The notes under the pieces are model-generated. The model had not been told where the DNA came from. It did not search any database and worked only from the letters and a program-made list of their open reading frames with translations. Both the position numbers and the translations under genes were made by a program. Positions 1 through 7,666 of a DNA stretch of 18,704 nucleotides are shown here, piece after piece. Numbering within the stretch: position 1 is the stretch's first letter; each line of letters starts with the position of its first letter. The DNA comes from Bacteroidaceae bacterium (GTDB lineage: Bacteria; Bacteroidota; Bacteroidia; Bacteroidales; Bacteroidaceae), in assembly GCA_900765575.1 (NCBI GenBank), contig CAAFRW010000227.1, forward strand, positions 1-18,704. The letters are read 5' to 3'.

Positions 1-568
1 TCAATTCAGTGCTGTTTATTTCCGTATCGTCGTACGCATACAGTCCGGCAACCTGACGAAGGGCGGCATCGCTCTGTACCCTTACAAAGTTTTCAAAGGC
101 ATTCATCCGGTTGCCTGCGGTATCGGCAGCCATCGTCTGCGAATCGATTTCGAATAAAGCTTTATAAGTATCTTTCAGTTTCCAAACCAGCACCAGACCG
201 ATAAGAATCGGATTACCCACTTTATCGTTCACTTTGATAGGGTCTACATTCAGGTTGCGGGCACGAAGAGAAAGTTTCTTCTTCTCCAAAAACGGATTCA
301 CCCAATAGAATCCGGTCCGCTTGAACGTACCCTTGTATTGGCCGAAAAAGACCATTGCCCGAGCTTCATTCGGCTCCAGTTTAACCATTCCCACCCAAAG
401 GAAACCAAATGCACACAGTCCGATTATCCCTAAAATAATGGCTACGATTCCAAATTCTTTCTCATAGAAGAACAATGAGAAACTAAAAAATCCCAATACT
501 AGATTAACGAATAGCATGGTAAACCCATCCATCGTAAAGCCTTTAAATTCCACTTCTTGTTTGCTCAT
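1..568 (-). CDS. SPFH/band 7 domain membrane protein, C-terminus outside the window
   Basis: The minus strand reads open from an ATG at 566-568 to the window edge, giving about 189 residues. It starts MSKQEVEFKGFTMDGF. Two hydrophobic stretches follow (about residues 17-33 and 38-58), and then the start of an SPFH/band 7 domain: VKLEPNEARAMVFFGQYKG, followed by FKRTGFYWVNPF. That pattern (a membrane anchor, then 'nEarav..fGky.gt....Gl.w.nPf') is typical of stomatin/prohibitin-like scaffold proteins that oligomerise on the inner membrane. Reading from the start to position 1 shows no stop. A good Bacteroides promoter lies just upstream. The family is clear, but the physiological role of this member is not known from sequence. 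The C-terminal half, which may carry coiled-coil or targeting motifs, is not visible. Confidence 0.85.
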   Translation of the reverse strand, partial: MSKQEVEFKGFTMDGFTMLFVNLVLGFFSFSLFFYEKEFGIVAIILGIIGLCAFGFLWVGMVKLEPNEARAMVFFGQYKGTFKRTGFYWVNPFLEKKKLSLRARNLNVDPIKVNDKVGNPILIGLVLVWKLKDTYKALFEIDSQTMAADTAGNRMNAFENFVRVQSDAALRQVAGLYAYDDTEINSTEL

Positions 569-601
569 AATTGATTTGTTTTTGATATTATTTTGATATC
601 A

Positions 602-634
602 CAAAGATAAAGCATAAAAAGAATATAAGACAAA
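602..634 (-). promoter_or_regulatory. Promoter of the SPFH gene
   Basis: On the minus strand, TTTG (complement of 631-634) is followed after 21 nt by TATCTTTG (complement of 602-609). This fits the Bacteroides -33/-7 consensus TTTG-N19-21-TAnnTTTG. The start codon is about 34 nt downstream. Confidence 0.7.
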
Positions 635-699
635 GAAAAACAGATGTTTTGCAACATCATTTAAAACTGTACGGAAATGTATTATTTGAATAAACTATG

Positions 700-733
700 A
701 AAAAAGCCCTCAGCTAAAGGACTGAGAGCTTTA
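700..733 (-). terminator. Rho-independent terminator of the DUF4325/ATPase pair
   Basis: On the minus strand, AAAGC-T-CTCAG pairs with CTGAG-G-GCTTT (703-713 with 722-732, one mismatch) around an 8-nt loop, followed by TTTTTT (complement of 700-705). It lies about 60 nt past the stop of the gene at 794-1141. The rest of 569-793 shows no other gene. Confidence 0.8.
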
Positions 734-793
734 AAAACCTATCTTGATATTAAACTTATATCTCTATTCCTTTGCGAAATAGCTATCTTCTAT

Positions 794-1141
794 TTAAATT
801 GTTGCCAAAAATTGGGATAAACTATCCATATCAGAGAATTCTTTTGTATCAGAGCTTTGCTGAATATTTTTAGGAGTGTTTCTATTTTCTTGAACAATAG
901 ACAACGTTATATCGATATTCTCAGATTTATTTATAAGCTCTACCTTTCTAGAAAGATTTACCTGTTCTAGAATTTCACAAAATTCATCTGCAAAAGATCG
1001 GGATATAAATGTTACATCGGAAAAATTAATTACAATCTTTCCTTTCTTAACTAAATTGATGCAATCTTGTACTTTTTTCGCCTCTGTTCTGGATCTGAGT
1101 TCAGTACTAATCAATTCAGACATTTTAATTTCATTATCCAT
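794..1141 (-). CDS. STAS-like (DUF4325-type) small protein
   Basis: This 115-residue cytoplasmic protein has no membrane segment or signal peptide. Residues about 36-54, IVINFSDVTFISRSFADEF, match the central strand-helix of STAS-like DUF4325 proteins (usual pattern 'vvlDFsgVefissSFaDElf'). It is the second gene of a pair: its ATG lies 3 nt past the stop of the upstream GHKL ATPase gene, and its GGAGGT ribosome binding site sits inside the last codons of that gene, so the two are probably translationally coupled. In classical STAS/anti-sigma pairs a Ser in this region is the kinase target. Here the equivalent loop reads ISRS, so Ser47 or Ser49 could serve, which is inference. The acidic C-terminal 30 residues are low in complexity and probably flexible. 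The family is fairly sure; the biological role is unknown. Confidence 0.75.
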   Translation of the reverse strand: MDNEIKMSELISTELRSRTEAKKVQDCINLVKKGKIVINFSDVTFISRSFADEFCEILEQVNLSRKVELINKSENIDITLSIVQENRNTPKNIQQSSDTKEFSDMDSLSQFLATI

Positions 1142-1144
1142 AAT

Positions 1145-2053
1145 TTATACCTCCAAAAAATTAGTATATTTAAATTCTTTATTTTCACTATATGGTATCC
1201 GCAACAAGACAACAGTACCATCCCACTTTATGTTTTTAGGTAACCCAACAACAATGTCATTCTCTTTATCCTTTCTGTAAAAAGCTCCTCCACTAAATAC
1301 GAAAAAATTTCCACCTAATCCTTCTGTTAGCATCTTTTTAGAAGTAACAATACCATATCCTCTATTCTCAGCTTCCGGTAAATTCTTTGTAGAAACACCT
1401 ATACTAGCTGACTTCATTGCCTCTACATCATTTTTAATGTCTTTTCGCCCTATTTTGGCATAACTACCTAGAATAGTAATGCCATTATCTATAATACAAA
1501 TATCTACATACTTCTCTTTGGGATAATATTGGGCAAAAATGTAACCATATTCACTGTCAGAATGCTCTGTTATATTATCAATTAATTCGGTTAGCATATA
1601 ATCTAATGCCGAGTAAATTTCTCCTTTTATATTTAGTTGAATTTTTAAGATATTACCAATAGCACTAAGAATATTATTCTTAACTGTATCTTTACATTTT
1701 GATGCAGGGAATTTAATCATCGGTATATAACGTTTCTCCGCATATTTCTTAATGTATTCCGGGAATTGTTTTTCCTTTTCCGCATCAATGAAATCTAAAA
1801 AATGTATAGCATCCAAATAAGATCTAACATACGATGATAAATGCGTACATTTTATATTTTTCCCACATTTATTCTTATAGACGACTAAAGGTAGAAGAAA
1901 AAAAGGATTTAATAATTCAGTTTCTGAAAAATCCCATTCAACATCTTCCTCTTCAGAGGAATCCATTATGCTCATAATATTAAATAAATGATTAAAAGAA
2001 CTACCTATCCTATTATCATCTATTTTATTGGGCATTTTTATTATCAAGCTCAT
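1145..2053 (-). CDS. GHKL-type ATP-binding protein, probable anti-sigma-like switch kinase
   Basis: The product has 302 residues. The C-terminal half carries the Bergerat ATP-binding fold: N box ELIDNITEHS (156-165), G1 box DICIIDNGI (184-192), G2 box RGYGIVTSKKML (231-242) and a final strand TVVLLRIP (280-287). There is no phosphoacceptor H box, sensor or membrane helix, so this is not an ordinary sensor kinase. The N-terminal part, with VEWDFSETELLNPFFLLPL (about 38-56), looks like a degenerate STAS-like strand-helix, which is inference. The gene is transcribed directly ahead of a STAS-like DUF4325 gene, the arrangement expected of a partner-switching pair (SpoIIAB/SpoIIAA-like), but no sigma factor gene is adjacent. 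The base composition is clearly more AT-rich than the flanking genes, suggesting an acquired cassette. An internal ATG (residue 7) is a possible alternative start. Confidence 0.75.
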   Translation of the reverse strand: MSLIIKMPNKIDDNRIGSSFNHLFNIMSIMDSSEEEDVEWDFSETELLNPFFLLPLVVYKNKCGKNIKCTHLSSYVRSYLDAIHFLDFIDAEKEKQFPEYIKKYAEKRYIPMIKFPASKCKDTVKNNILSAIGNILKIQLNIKGEIYSALDYMLTELIDNITEHSDSEYGYIFAQYYPKEKYVDICIIDNGITILGSYAKIGRKDIKNDVEAMKSASIGVSTKNLPEAENRGYGIVTSKKMLTEGLGGNFFVFSGGAFYRKDKENDIVVGLPKNIKWDGTVVLLRIPYSENKEFKYTNFLEV

Positions 2054-2073
2054 CGTACTATATACTTTGATTA

Positions 2074-2148
2074 CAAAAGTAATAATTTAATTAATGTGAC
2101 ATACATTTAATGACTAAAATTAATATTATATCATGAATGATATAATAT
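2074..2148 (-). promoter_or_regulatory. Promoter region of the ATPase/DUF4325 pair with an upstream palindrome
   Basis: TACTTTTG (complement of 2074-2081) fits the -7 box TAnnTTTG, 21 nt before the ATG; no convincing TTTG lies at -33. Upstream of it is a 12-bp inverted repeat with a 2-nt centre (arms 2123-2134 and 2137-2148, core TATATCAT-GA-ATGATATA). This could be an operator or activator site for the module. Confidence 0.4.
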
Positions 2149-2187
2149 GTCCAATACATGAACAAGTCATTTTATATCACCACAGCC

Positions 2188-3432
2188 TTACTCGAAACGG
2201 ATAGACTTAGCCGGATGAATGCGCGAAATAAGATAAGACGGGCCTATAAGAATAAGGACGGAAACAAGTAAAGTCGACAGGTTCAATATCAGCCAAATCC
2301 AGCCATTGAAGTAGATGGGTACGGAATCGATGTAGTAATTAACCGGGTCGAGTTTTACCACATGCCATTGGTACTGGATATAACATACTGCCAAACCGAT
2401 GAGATTGCCCCAGAGCATGCCCTTACCGATGATGAAAGCCGAAAAATAGAGGAATATCGTACGGATGGAACGGTTCGTATCGCCCAATGCTTTCAGAATA
2501 CCAATCATATTGGTACGTTCGAGAATAATGATGAGCAAACCGGATATCATGGAAAAACCGGCTACCCCTAACATTAAGATTAAGATAACCCACACATTTA
2601 AGTCCAATACGCCCAGCCAGGCAAATAACTGAGGATTCAGGTCTTCGATGGTTTGGGTATAGTAAGTGTTTCCATACCGGTCGACAAAAGCATCCGTATG
2701 GGAGGATACCTGATAAGCCATGTTCTCCAAATCGTCATAGTTGGCTATTTGCACCTCTATGCCGCTGGCCTGGTCTTTTTCCCACTTGTTTAAGCGGGTG
2801 ACCGTATAGATATCGCCAATGACAAACAGGTTGTCGTAATCGGAAAAGTTCGTTTCATAGATGCCGGCAATCTTTAATTTCCGGGCACGAATATTCTCCT
2901 GTATATAATAGGTATAAAGCGCGTCGCCCAATTTGACATGCAGTTTCTTGGACAACGCGCTGGAAATGAGTATTTGGTTCGAAGCTATAGAGTCGGTAAA
3001 AGCAGGAATTTCCCCTTCAATCAGATGGTTGCGCAGGAAAGTCAGGTCGTACTCCTGTCCTACCCCTTTCAGAACCATTCCCTGAAAATTATCTTCCGTT
3101 TTAATCATTCCCGGTTTGGTAGCGTACCGTTGGGCATGACTGACGCCTTCAATCTGTTCCAAAGCCGATAACAAGCTGTCGCCGGCTGCTATCGGCAACG
3201 TTTCGTATGATTGGCTGCTCCGGAAATTACTTATCTGGATATGAGAACCGAAACCGATTACTTTTGAACGCACTTCACGCTTGAATCCCATCACCACGCA
3301 CAAGGAAATAATCATAATAACCAGTCCCAATGCCATGCCAATGGTAGCGATACGTATGGCAGGTTTGGCTACTTGCTTTTTCCGGTCGCTGTTGAAATAG
3401 ATTCTTTTCGCTATGAAGAATTCAAAGTTCAT
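2188..3432 (-). CDS. ABC transporter permease, LolC/LolE (FtsX-like) family
   Basis: This 414-residue inner-membrane protein has the LolC/E topology: one N-terminal helix (about 28-50), a large periplasmic domain (about 51-275), and three C-terminal helices (about 280-304, 326-354, 377-402). The cytoplasmic coupling segment ERTNMIGILKALG (305-317) and the terminal HPAKSIRFE are hallmarks of the FtsX-like permease domain. Family members work with a LolD-type ATPase to release lipoproteins from the inner membrane or to export other molecules. No ATPase gene is in the window, so the partner must be encoded elsewhere. The start lies 3 nt after the stop of the aminotransferase gene, so the two are co-transcribed; a functional link between them is not obvious. 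LolC/E-type is likely; the actual substrate is not shown by the sequence. Confidence 0.85.
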   Translation of the reverse strand: MNFEFFIAKRIYFNSDRKKQVAKPAIRIATIGMALGLVIMIISLCVVMGFKREVRSKVIGFGSHIQISNFRSSQSYETLPIAAGDSLLSALEQIEGVSHAQRYATKPGMIKTEDNFQGMVLKGVGQEYDLTFLRNHLIEGEIPAFTDSIASNQILISSALSKKLHVKLGDALYTYYIQENIRARKLKIAGIYETNFSDYDNLFVIGDIYTVTRLNKWEKDQASGIEVQIANYDDLENMAYQVSSHTDAFVDRYGNTYYTQTIEDLNPQLFAWLGVLDLNVWVILILMLGVAGFSMISGLLIIILERTNMIGILKALGDTNRSIRTIFLYFSAFIIGKGMLWGNLIGLAVCYIQYQWHVVKLDPVNYYIDSVPIYFNGWIWLILNLSTLLVSVLILIGPSYLISRIHPAKSIRFE

Positions 3433-3435
3433 CCG

Positions 3436-4635
3436 TTACTCGGTTCTTCCGGGATAAACCTCCAATGCCTTACGTAAAACGAAAAGAGCACGGGTTAAAT
3501 CCTCTTTTTTCAATACATAAGCAATACGTACCTCATTGCGTCCCGCACCGGGAGTGGTATAGAATCCGGCAGCCGGGGCCATCATCACGGTTTCGTTTTC
3601 GTAGTTGAAATCGGAAAGACACCAGGCACAGAACTTCTCACTATCGTCTACCGGCAACTTGGCTACGGTATAGAAAGCGCCCATCGGTATAGGCGAATAG
3701 ACTCCCGGAATACGGTTCAATCCGTCTATCAGGCATTTACGCCGTTCTACATATTCATCATACGTGTCGCGCGTGTACTCCTCCGGTTCATCTAAAGACG
3801 CTTCCGCCGCAATTTGTCCGATTAAAGGAGGGCTCAACCGAGCTTGGCAGAATTTCATGACGGCACTGCGCACCTCTTTATTTTTGGTAATTAACGCCCC
3901 GATACGGATGCCGCACTCCGAATATCTTTTGGAGACGGAATCAATCAGCACTACATTGTTTTCGATGCCTTCCAAATGGCAGGCAGATATATAAGGTGAA
4001 CCGGTATAGATAAATTCACGATACACTTCATCCGAGAAAAGGAACAAATCGTATTTCTTCACCAAATCGCGAATCTGGTTCATCTCCCGACGGGTGTACA
4101 AATAGCCCGTAGGATTGTTCGGATTACAGATTAAAATTCCTTTGGTACGTTCGTTTATCAGTTCCTCGAACTTTTCCACTTTCGGAAGCGAAAAGCCCTC
4201 CTCAATGGTGGTAGCGATGGTACGGATAACCGCTCCGGCAGAAATGGCAAAAGCCATATAATTGGCATAAGCCGGCTCCGGCACAATAATTTCATCACCC
4301 GGATTCAGACAGGACAAGAAAGCGAACAACACAGCTTCCGAGCCTCCGGTGGTGATAATGATATCATCCGCCGTTAAATTAATGTCGAACTTTTTATAAT
4401 ATCCGGTCAACTTTTCACGATAGCTTCTGTATCCCTGACTCGGGCTATATTCCAGAACCGTCCGGTCAATGTTGCGGATGGCTTCTATCGCCGCTCGGGG
4501 TGTGGGCAGGTCGGGCTGACCTATATTCAGGTGATATACGTGGGTTCCTCTTTGTTTGGCAGCTTCAGCCAAAGGAGCTAATTTACGAATGGGTGATGCG
4601 GGCATTTCTGTTCCGCGAATTGAAATTTGTGGCAT
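3436..4635 (-). CDS. PLP-dependent aminotransferase, class I/II
   Basis: I chose the ATG at 4633-4635 (MPQISIRGTEMPASPIRKL) rather than the longer frame opening at 4686, whose first 17 residues (MHCLCGTLKN...) have no family character. The protein has 399 residues. Fold-type I signatures are present: NIGQPDLPTP near the N-terminus, the substrate/cofactor stretch NPNNPTG (171-177), SDEVYREF (201-208) and the PLP-binding lysine in DSVSKRYSECGIRIG (K236). The protein is soluble and cytoplasmic and belongs to the aspartate/aromatic aminotransferase subgroup. Substrate specificity cannot be set by eye; amino group transfer from Glu or Asp to a 2-oxo acid is the expected reaction. It is the first gene of a two-gene unit with the LolC/E-type permease and has a good promoter about 115 nt upstream. 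Confidence 0.88.
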   Translation of the reverse strand: MPQISIRGTEMPASPIRKLAPLAEAAKQRGTHVYHLNIGQPDLPTPRAAIEAIRNIDRTVLEYSPSQGYRSYREKLTGYYKKFDINLTADDIIITTGGSEAVLFAFLSCLNPGDEIIVPEPAYANYMAFAISAGAVIRTIATTIEEGFSLPKVEKFEELINERTKGILICNPNNPTGYLYTRREMNQIRDLVKKYDLFLFSDEVYREFIYTGSPYISACHLEGIENNVVLIDSVSKRYSECGIRIGALITKNKEVRSAVMKFCQARLSPPLIGQIAAEASLDEPEEYTRDTYDEYVERRKCLIDGLNRIPGVYSPIPMGAFYTVAKLPVDDSEKFCAWCLSDFNYENETVMMAPAAGFYTTPGAGRNEVRIAYVLKKEDLTRALFVLRKALEVYPGRTE

Positions 4636-4751
4636 AATAATGCTGAGTCTATATATATTTTTTAATGTCCCGCAAAGACAGTGCAAACAAGGGCGAACTG
4701 TCGAATTTATTCGGATTGTACGCCTTGTGTAGCCTATTTTCGCTTTTCGTG

Positions 4752-4783
4752 CAAAGATAGTTCATCGGGCCAAACCACGCAAA
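4752..4783 (-). promoter_or_regulatory. Promoter of the aminotransferase-permease unit
   Basis: On the minus strand, TTTG (complement of 4780-4783), 20 nt, then TATCTTTG (complement of 4752-4759). The spacing and both boxes match the Bacteroides consensus. It predicts a leader of about 110 nt before the start at 4635. Confidence 0.65.
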
Positions 4784-4828
4784 CAAAAAGAAGATTAATT
4801 GAGGTAAAGTATATCTTCGATGTCTTTT

Positions 4829-4861
4829 TTTGCCGTATTCAAAAATAATTATGTAAGTTTG
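4829..4861 (+). promoter_or_regulatory. Promoter of the kinase-DUF4494-yggS operon
   Basis: TTTG (4829-4832), 21 nt, then TAAGTTTG (4854-4861), matching TTTG-N19-21-TAnnTTTG. The ATG follows at 4887. It diverges from the aminotransferase promoter in the same 251-bp gap, which shows no other structure. Confidence 0.65.
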
Positions 4862-4886
4862 CTGACCAAATAAAAACAAAGAGATT

Positions 4887-6140
4887 ATGAGTTTCATCGA
4901 TAAGGCTTTATCTAAAGGAAAGGATGCGTCTAAAATTATATTGACTGCTACCACCGAGACTTCAATACTGGTAAAAGATGGAAAACGCCAGATTATCAAG
5001 CGTCCTATAAAGGGGTTCATCAGTTTGAATTCATACAAAGAAGCCTTTAAAAGGGAATTTGAAATAGGAGTCCGTTTGAAACATCCGAATGTGTTGCCTT
5101 ACGAAGAATTCGGAAAGGAGGAAAACAACGACCCGTACATTCGCATGGCAAGCATCAATTGCGTTCCGTTCGATTACTACCTGAAAGAAAATCCGTCATT
5201 CATAGCTCAGACCAAAGAGATTAACCGGATTATCGGTGAAATAATAGACGCTGTCTCTTACATGCACCGCGAAGGTGTCTGCCACTTAGACCTGAAACCT
5301 TCTAATCTATTGATTTCAAGAGCTCAAAAAAGTATCATGGTTATCAATCCGCTCTCTATGTACCTGAATTGCAAGCCTTCCATAACGATTGGAAACGAGG
5401 ATTTTACAGCCCCTGAAATGATGGAGGAGAATGGAGTTCCGGATGAAAGAAGTGACATCTATTCCATCGGAAAAATAATCGATTATATTTTCACCTACTC
5501 TACCGTACCATTCGAGTATAGAAAGGTGGTAAAGAAGGCCACTCAAACTGACCCAGCCAAAAGATACCGTTCGGTAGAGGAAATGAAGAGAGCCATCAAA
5601 CAGGCCACAACTTGGGTAGGCATAGGAAAAAGAGCGATATATATGGGCGCCTTTCTTGTGCTTTTCGCCATTGTTTGGTTCGGATTAGCGCCGGACAACA
5701 GCGATACGGAATTCATCACTCCTGTTGTACAAACTCCAAAGGAGGAACAGTTGCCGGAAGGTACCATGCTGAATGAAGAAGGTTTTGTGGTTCCGGACAC
5801 TTCTCTGATTCATATTCTTGAAATGACTCCGGAACAGATAGAACAGCAGAAAATTTATCAGGAAAAAGCGGAGCAGATATTTAAAAAGGAATTTGCGAAG
5901 AAGGCGGATGCCGTGCTCTCCAAGGTATATAGTGCCAGCAATATGAACGGAGATATAGCACGTTTCAAGGATATAAGCATGGAGAGTATGTCGACCCTGG
6001 ACGAATATCAGAAAGAGCTTTGCGAAAAGTATGAGATGGACCCTATTACCGGAGCCAAACTTGCCGCAGAAGCCATCTCCACCATCACACAAAAAAAGAT
6101 GAAGGAACTGGAACAAAAGAAAAAAGAAGAAGAAAAATAA
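4887..6140 (+). CDS. Membrane-anchored Ser/Thr kinase-like protein, probable pseudokinase
   Basis: The product has 417 residues. A protein-kinase fold spans about 15-240: beta-3 lysine in RQIIKRP (K38), alpha-C glutamate E57, catalytic loop HLDLKPSNL (133-141; D135, K137, N140), APE (175-177) and the alpha-F aspartate in SDIYSIG (D190). Two ATP-handling elements are degenerate. The glycine-rich loop is absent (TATTETSILVKDGK), and the DFG motif reads NPL (N154-P155-L156), so the metal-binding Asp is replaced by Asn. A single hydrophobic helix (about 251-268) is followed by a C-terminal region of about 150 residues, charged and helical, ending in a Lys/Glu-rich tail; this part should be periplasmic if the kinase domain is cytoplasmic. 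First gene of an operon with DUF4494 and yggS. Weak or absent catalysis is inference; a sensor or scaffold role is possible. Confidence 0.8.
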   Translation: MSFIDKALSKGKDASKIILTATTETSILVKDGKRQIIKRPIKGFISLNSYKEAFKREFEIGVRLKHPNVLPYEEFGKEENNDPYIRMASINCVPFDYYLKENPSFIAQTKEINRIIGEIIDAVSYMHREGVCHLDLKPSNLLISRAQKSIMVINPLSMYLNCKPSITIGNEDFTAPEMMEENGVPDERSDIYSIGKIIDYIFTYSTVPFEYRKVVKKATQTDPAKRYRSVEEMKRAIKQATTWVGIGKRAIYMGAFLVLFAIVWFGLAPDNSDTEFITPVVQTPKEEQLPEGTMLNEEGFVVPDTSLIHILEMTPEQIEQQKIYQEKAEQIFKKEFAKKADAVLSKVYSASNMNGDIARFKDISMESMSTLDEYQKELCEKYEMDPITGAKLAAEAISTITQKKMKELEQKKKEEEK

Positions 6141-6169
6141 ATAGTTAAATAATTAATTTTTAATTTGAT

Positions 6170-6652
6170 ATGATGCACAATTGGTTTGAATGCAAAATCC
6201 GTTACGAGAAAACGATGGAGAACGGGATGAATAAGAAAGTAACGGAGCCCTATTTGGTAGATGCTTTGAGTTTTACGGAAGCAGAGAAACGTATTATTGA
6301 AGAAATGACACCTTATATAAGTGGAGAGTTTACGGTATCCGATATCAAACGCGCTAATTACAGCGAACTGTTTGGCAGCGAGGAAGAAGCAGCCGACCGC
6401 TGGTTTAAGTGCAAACTTTACTTTATTACACTGGACGAAAAGAGCGGTGCGGAGAAGAAAACGGCCACTCAGATTTTAGTTCAGGCAGCCGATTTGCGCG
6501 ACGCTGTGAAGAAACTGGATGAGGGTATGAAAGGAACCATGGCCGATTATTCGATTGCTTCGGTGAACGAAACCGCTATTATGGATGTTTATCCGTATGA
6601 CGGGGAAATTGAAGTAAAACCGGAATTCCCTGATGCCGGTAAAACGGAATAA
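6170..6652 (+). CDS. DUF4494 family protein
   Basis: The product has 160 residues, is soluble, and shows no signal peptide or membrane segment. The opening WFECKIRYEKTMENG and the length match DUF4494, a family typical of Bacteroidota with no assigned function. The protein is visibly an internal duplication: residues 5-68 (WFECKIRY...VTEPYLVDALSFTEAEK...) align with 78-141 (WFKCKLYF...ATQILVQAADLRDAVKK...), two alpha/beta modules of about 64 residues each. It lies 29 nt after the kinase-like gene and 37 nt before yggS, all on one strand without an internal terminator, so it is very likely co-transcribed with them. The start has two adjacent ATGs (6170 and 6173); either is possible. Confidence 0.8.
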   Translation: MMHNWFECKIRYEKTMENGMNKKVTEPYLVDALSFTEAEKRIIEEMTPYISGEFTVSDIKRANYSELFGSEEEAADRWFKCKLYFITLDEKSGAEKKTATQILVQAADLRDAVKKLDEGMKGTMADYSIASVNETAIMDVYPYDGEIEVKPEFPDAGKTE

Positions 6653-6689
6653 TCCCGGAAATACTGAAACAAATAAAGAATAGAGATAT

Positions 6690-7361
6690 ATGGATATTGA
6701 AACGAACCTAAAAGAAGTGCTTGCGGAATTACCGCAGAATGTCCGTTTGGTAGCTGTTTCAAAATTTCACCCTAACGAAGCGATAGAAGAAGCATACACT
6801 GCAGGCCAACGCATTTTTGGCGAAAGCAAGGTGCAGGAAATGACTCAGAAATATGAAACTCTACCCAAAGACATTGAATGGCATTTTATCGGACATCTCC
6901 AGACGAACAAGATAAAGTATATGGCTCCCTATGTTTCGCTTATCCATGGGGTGGACAGCTACAAGTTACTGTCGGAGATTAATAAGCAAGGTGCGAAATG
7001 TGGCAGAGTGATTCCTTGCCTGTTGCAAATGCACGTAGCACAGGAGGAAACCAAATTCGGATTCAGTTTCGAGAAATGTACGGAAATGCTGAAACAGGGG
7101 GAATGGAAGGAGCTAAAGAACATTTCTCTTCATGGGTTAATGGGAATGGCCAGCAACACCGACAACATGCAACAGGTACGCAAAGAATTCCGTATGCTCC
7201 ACTCCTATTTCGAGGAAGTAAAAAATAGTTTTTTTACTAATGAAACAACTTTTAAAGAGCTTTCTATGGGGATGAGTCACGACTATTCCATTGCGGTGGA
7301 AGAAGGAGCGACACTGGTACGGATAGGAAGCCGGATTTTCGGAGAAAGAGTGTATGGATAA
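6690..7361 (+). CDS. yggS: YggS/PLPBP family pyridoxal phosphate homeostasis protein
   Basis: The 223-residue product is a single TIM-barrel PLP-binding protein of the YggS (PROSC/PLPBP) family. The PLP-binding lysine lies in RLVAVSKFHP (K25). Other signatures are FGESKVQE, WHFIGHLQTNKIKY and the C-terminal phosphate-binding stretch SMGMSHDYSIAVEEG followed by RIGSRIFGERVYG. Family members have no known enzyme activity; they bind PLP and keep free PLP and amino/keto-acid pools balanced. The length is normal and the protein complete. Third gene of the kinase-DUF4494-yggS operon and followed by a terminator. Confidence 0.93.
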   Translation: MDIETNLKEVLAELPQNVRLVAVSKFHPNEAIEEAYTAGQRIFGESKVQEMTQKYETLPKDIEWHFIGHLQTNKIKYMAPYVSLIHGVDSYKLLSEINKQGAKCGRVIPCLLQMHVAQEETKFGFSFEKCTEMLKQGEWKELKNISLHGLMGMASNTDNMQQVRKEFRMLHSYFEEVKNSFFTNETTFKELSMGMSHDYSIAVEEGATLVRIGSRIFGERVYG

Positions 7362-7426
7362 GAAAACACACTTTCCACTTTAACGCTTAAATAGGAAACA
7401 ATTAAACTGTTATGAGTTGATAAATA

Positions 7427-7470
7427 GACAGAAAGAGCCTTAAATAAGGTTTTTTCTGTCTTTATTATTT
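7427..7470 (+). terminator. Rho-independent terminator after yggS
   Basis: CCTTA-AA-TAAGG (7438-7449) is followed by TTTTTT; outer arms GACAGAAA (7427-7434) and TTTCTGTC (7453-7460) can extend the stem. It closes the kinase-DUF4494-yggS operon. The remainder of 7362-7666 (305 nt, AT-rich) holds only the promoter of the next gene. Confidence 0.75.
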
Positions 7471-7606
7471 AGCCAGAGGAAAAAAAGAAAAGACATATTT
7501 GAAAGGATTTTCTTCTATTTCTCTAATTATCAAGCCTAAAGAAGCGATAAGGACTTCACAACTTTTATCCTTTTTAATCTAGCCTGTATAAATTCTTTGT
7601 GTTTTA

Positions 7607-7637
7607 TTTGTTGGCTTCGTTTATTGTTCTATCTTTG
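7607..7637 (+). promoter_or_regulatory. Promoter of the acyl-CoA synthetase gene
   Basis: TTTG (7607-7610), 19 nt, then TATCTTTG (7630-7637); both boxes match the Bacteroides consensus. The ATG follows at 7667. Confidence 0.75.
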
Positions 7638-7666
7638 CACAAAACAAGAATAAATGTGCAATTAAT

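Noticed and set aside
4649..5038. Minus-strand frame of 129 codons over the divergent promoters
   Set aside because: It covers both promoters and the 5' end of the kinase-like gene in antisense, and has no family resemblance.
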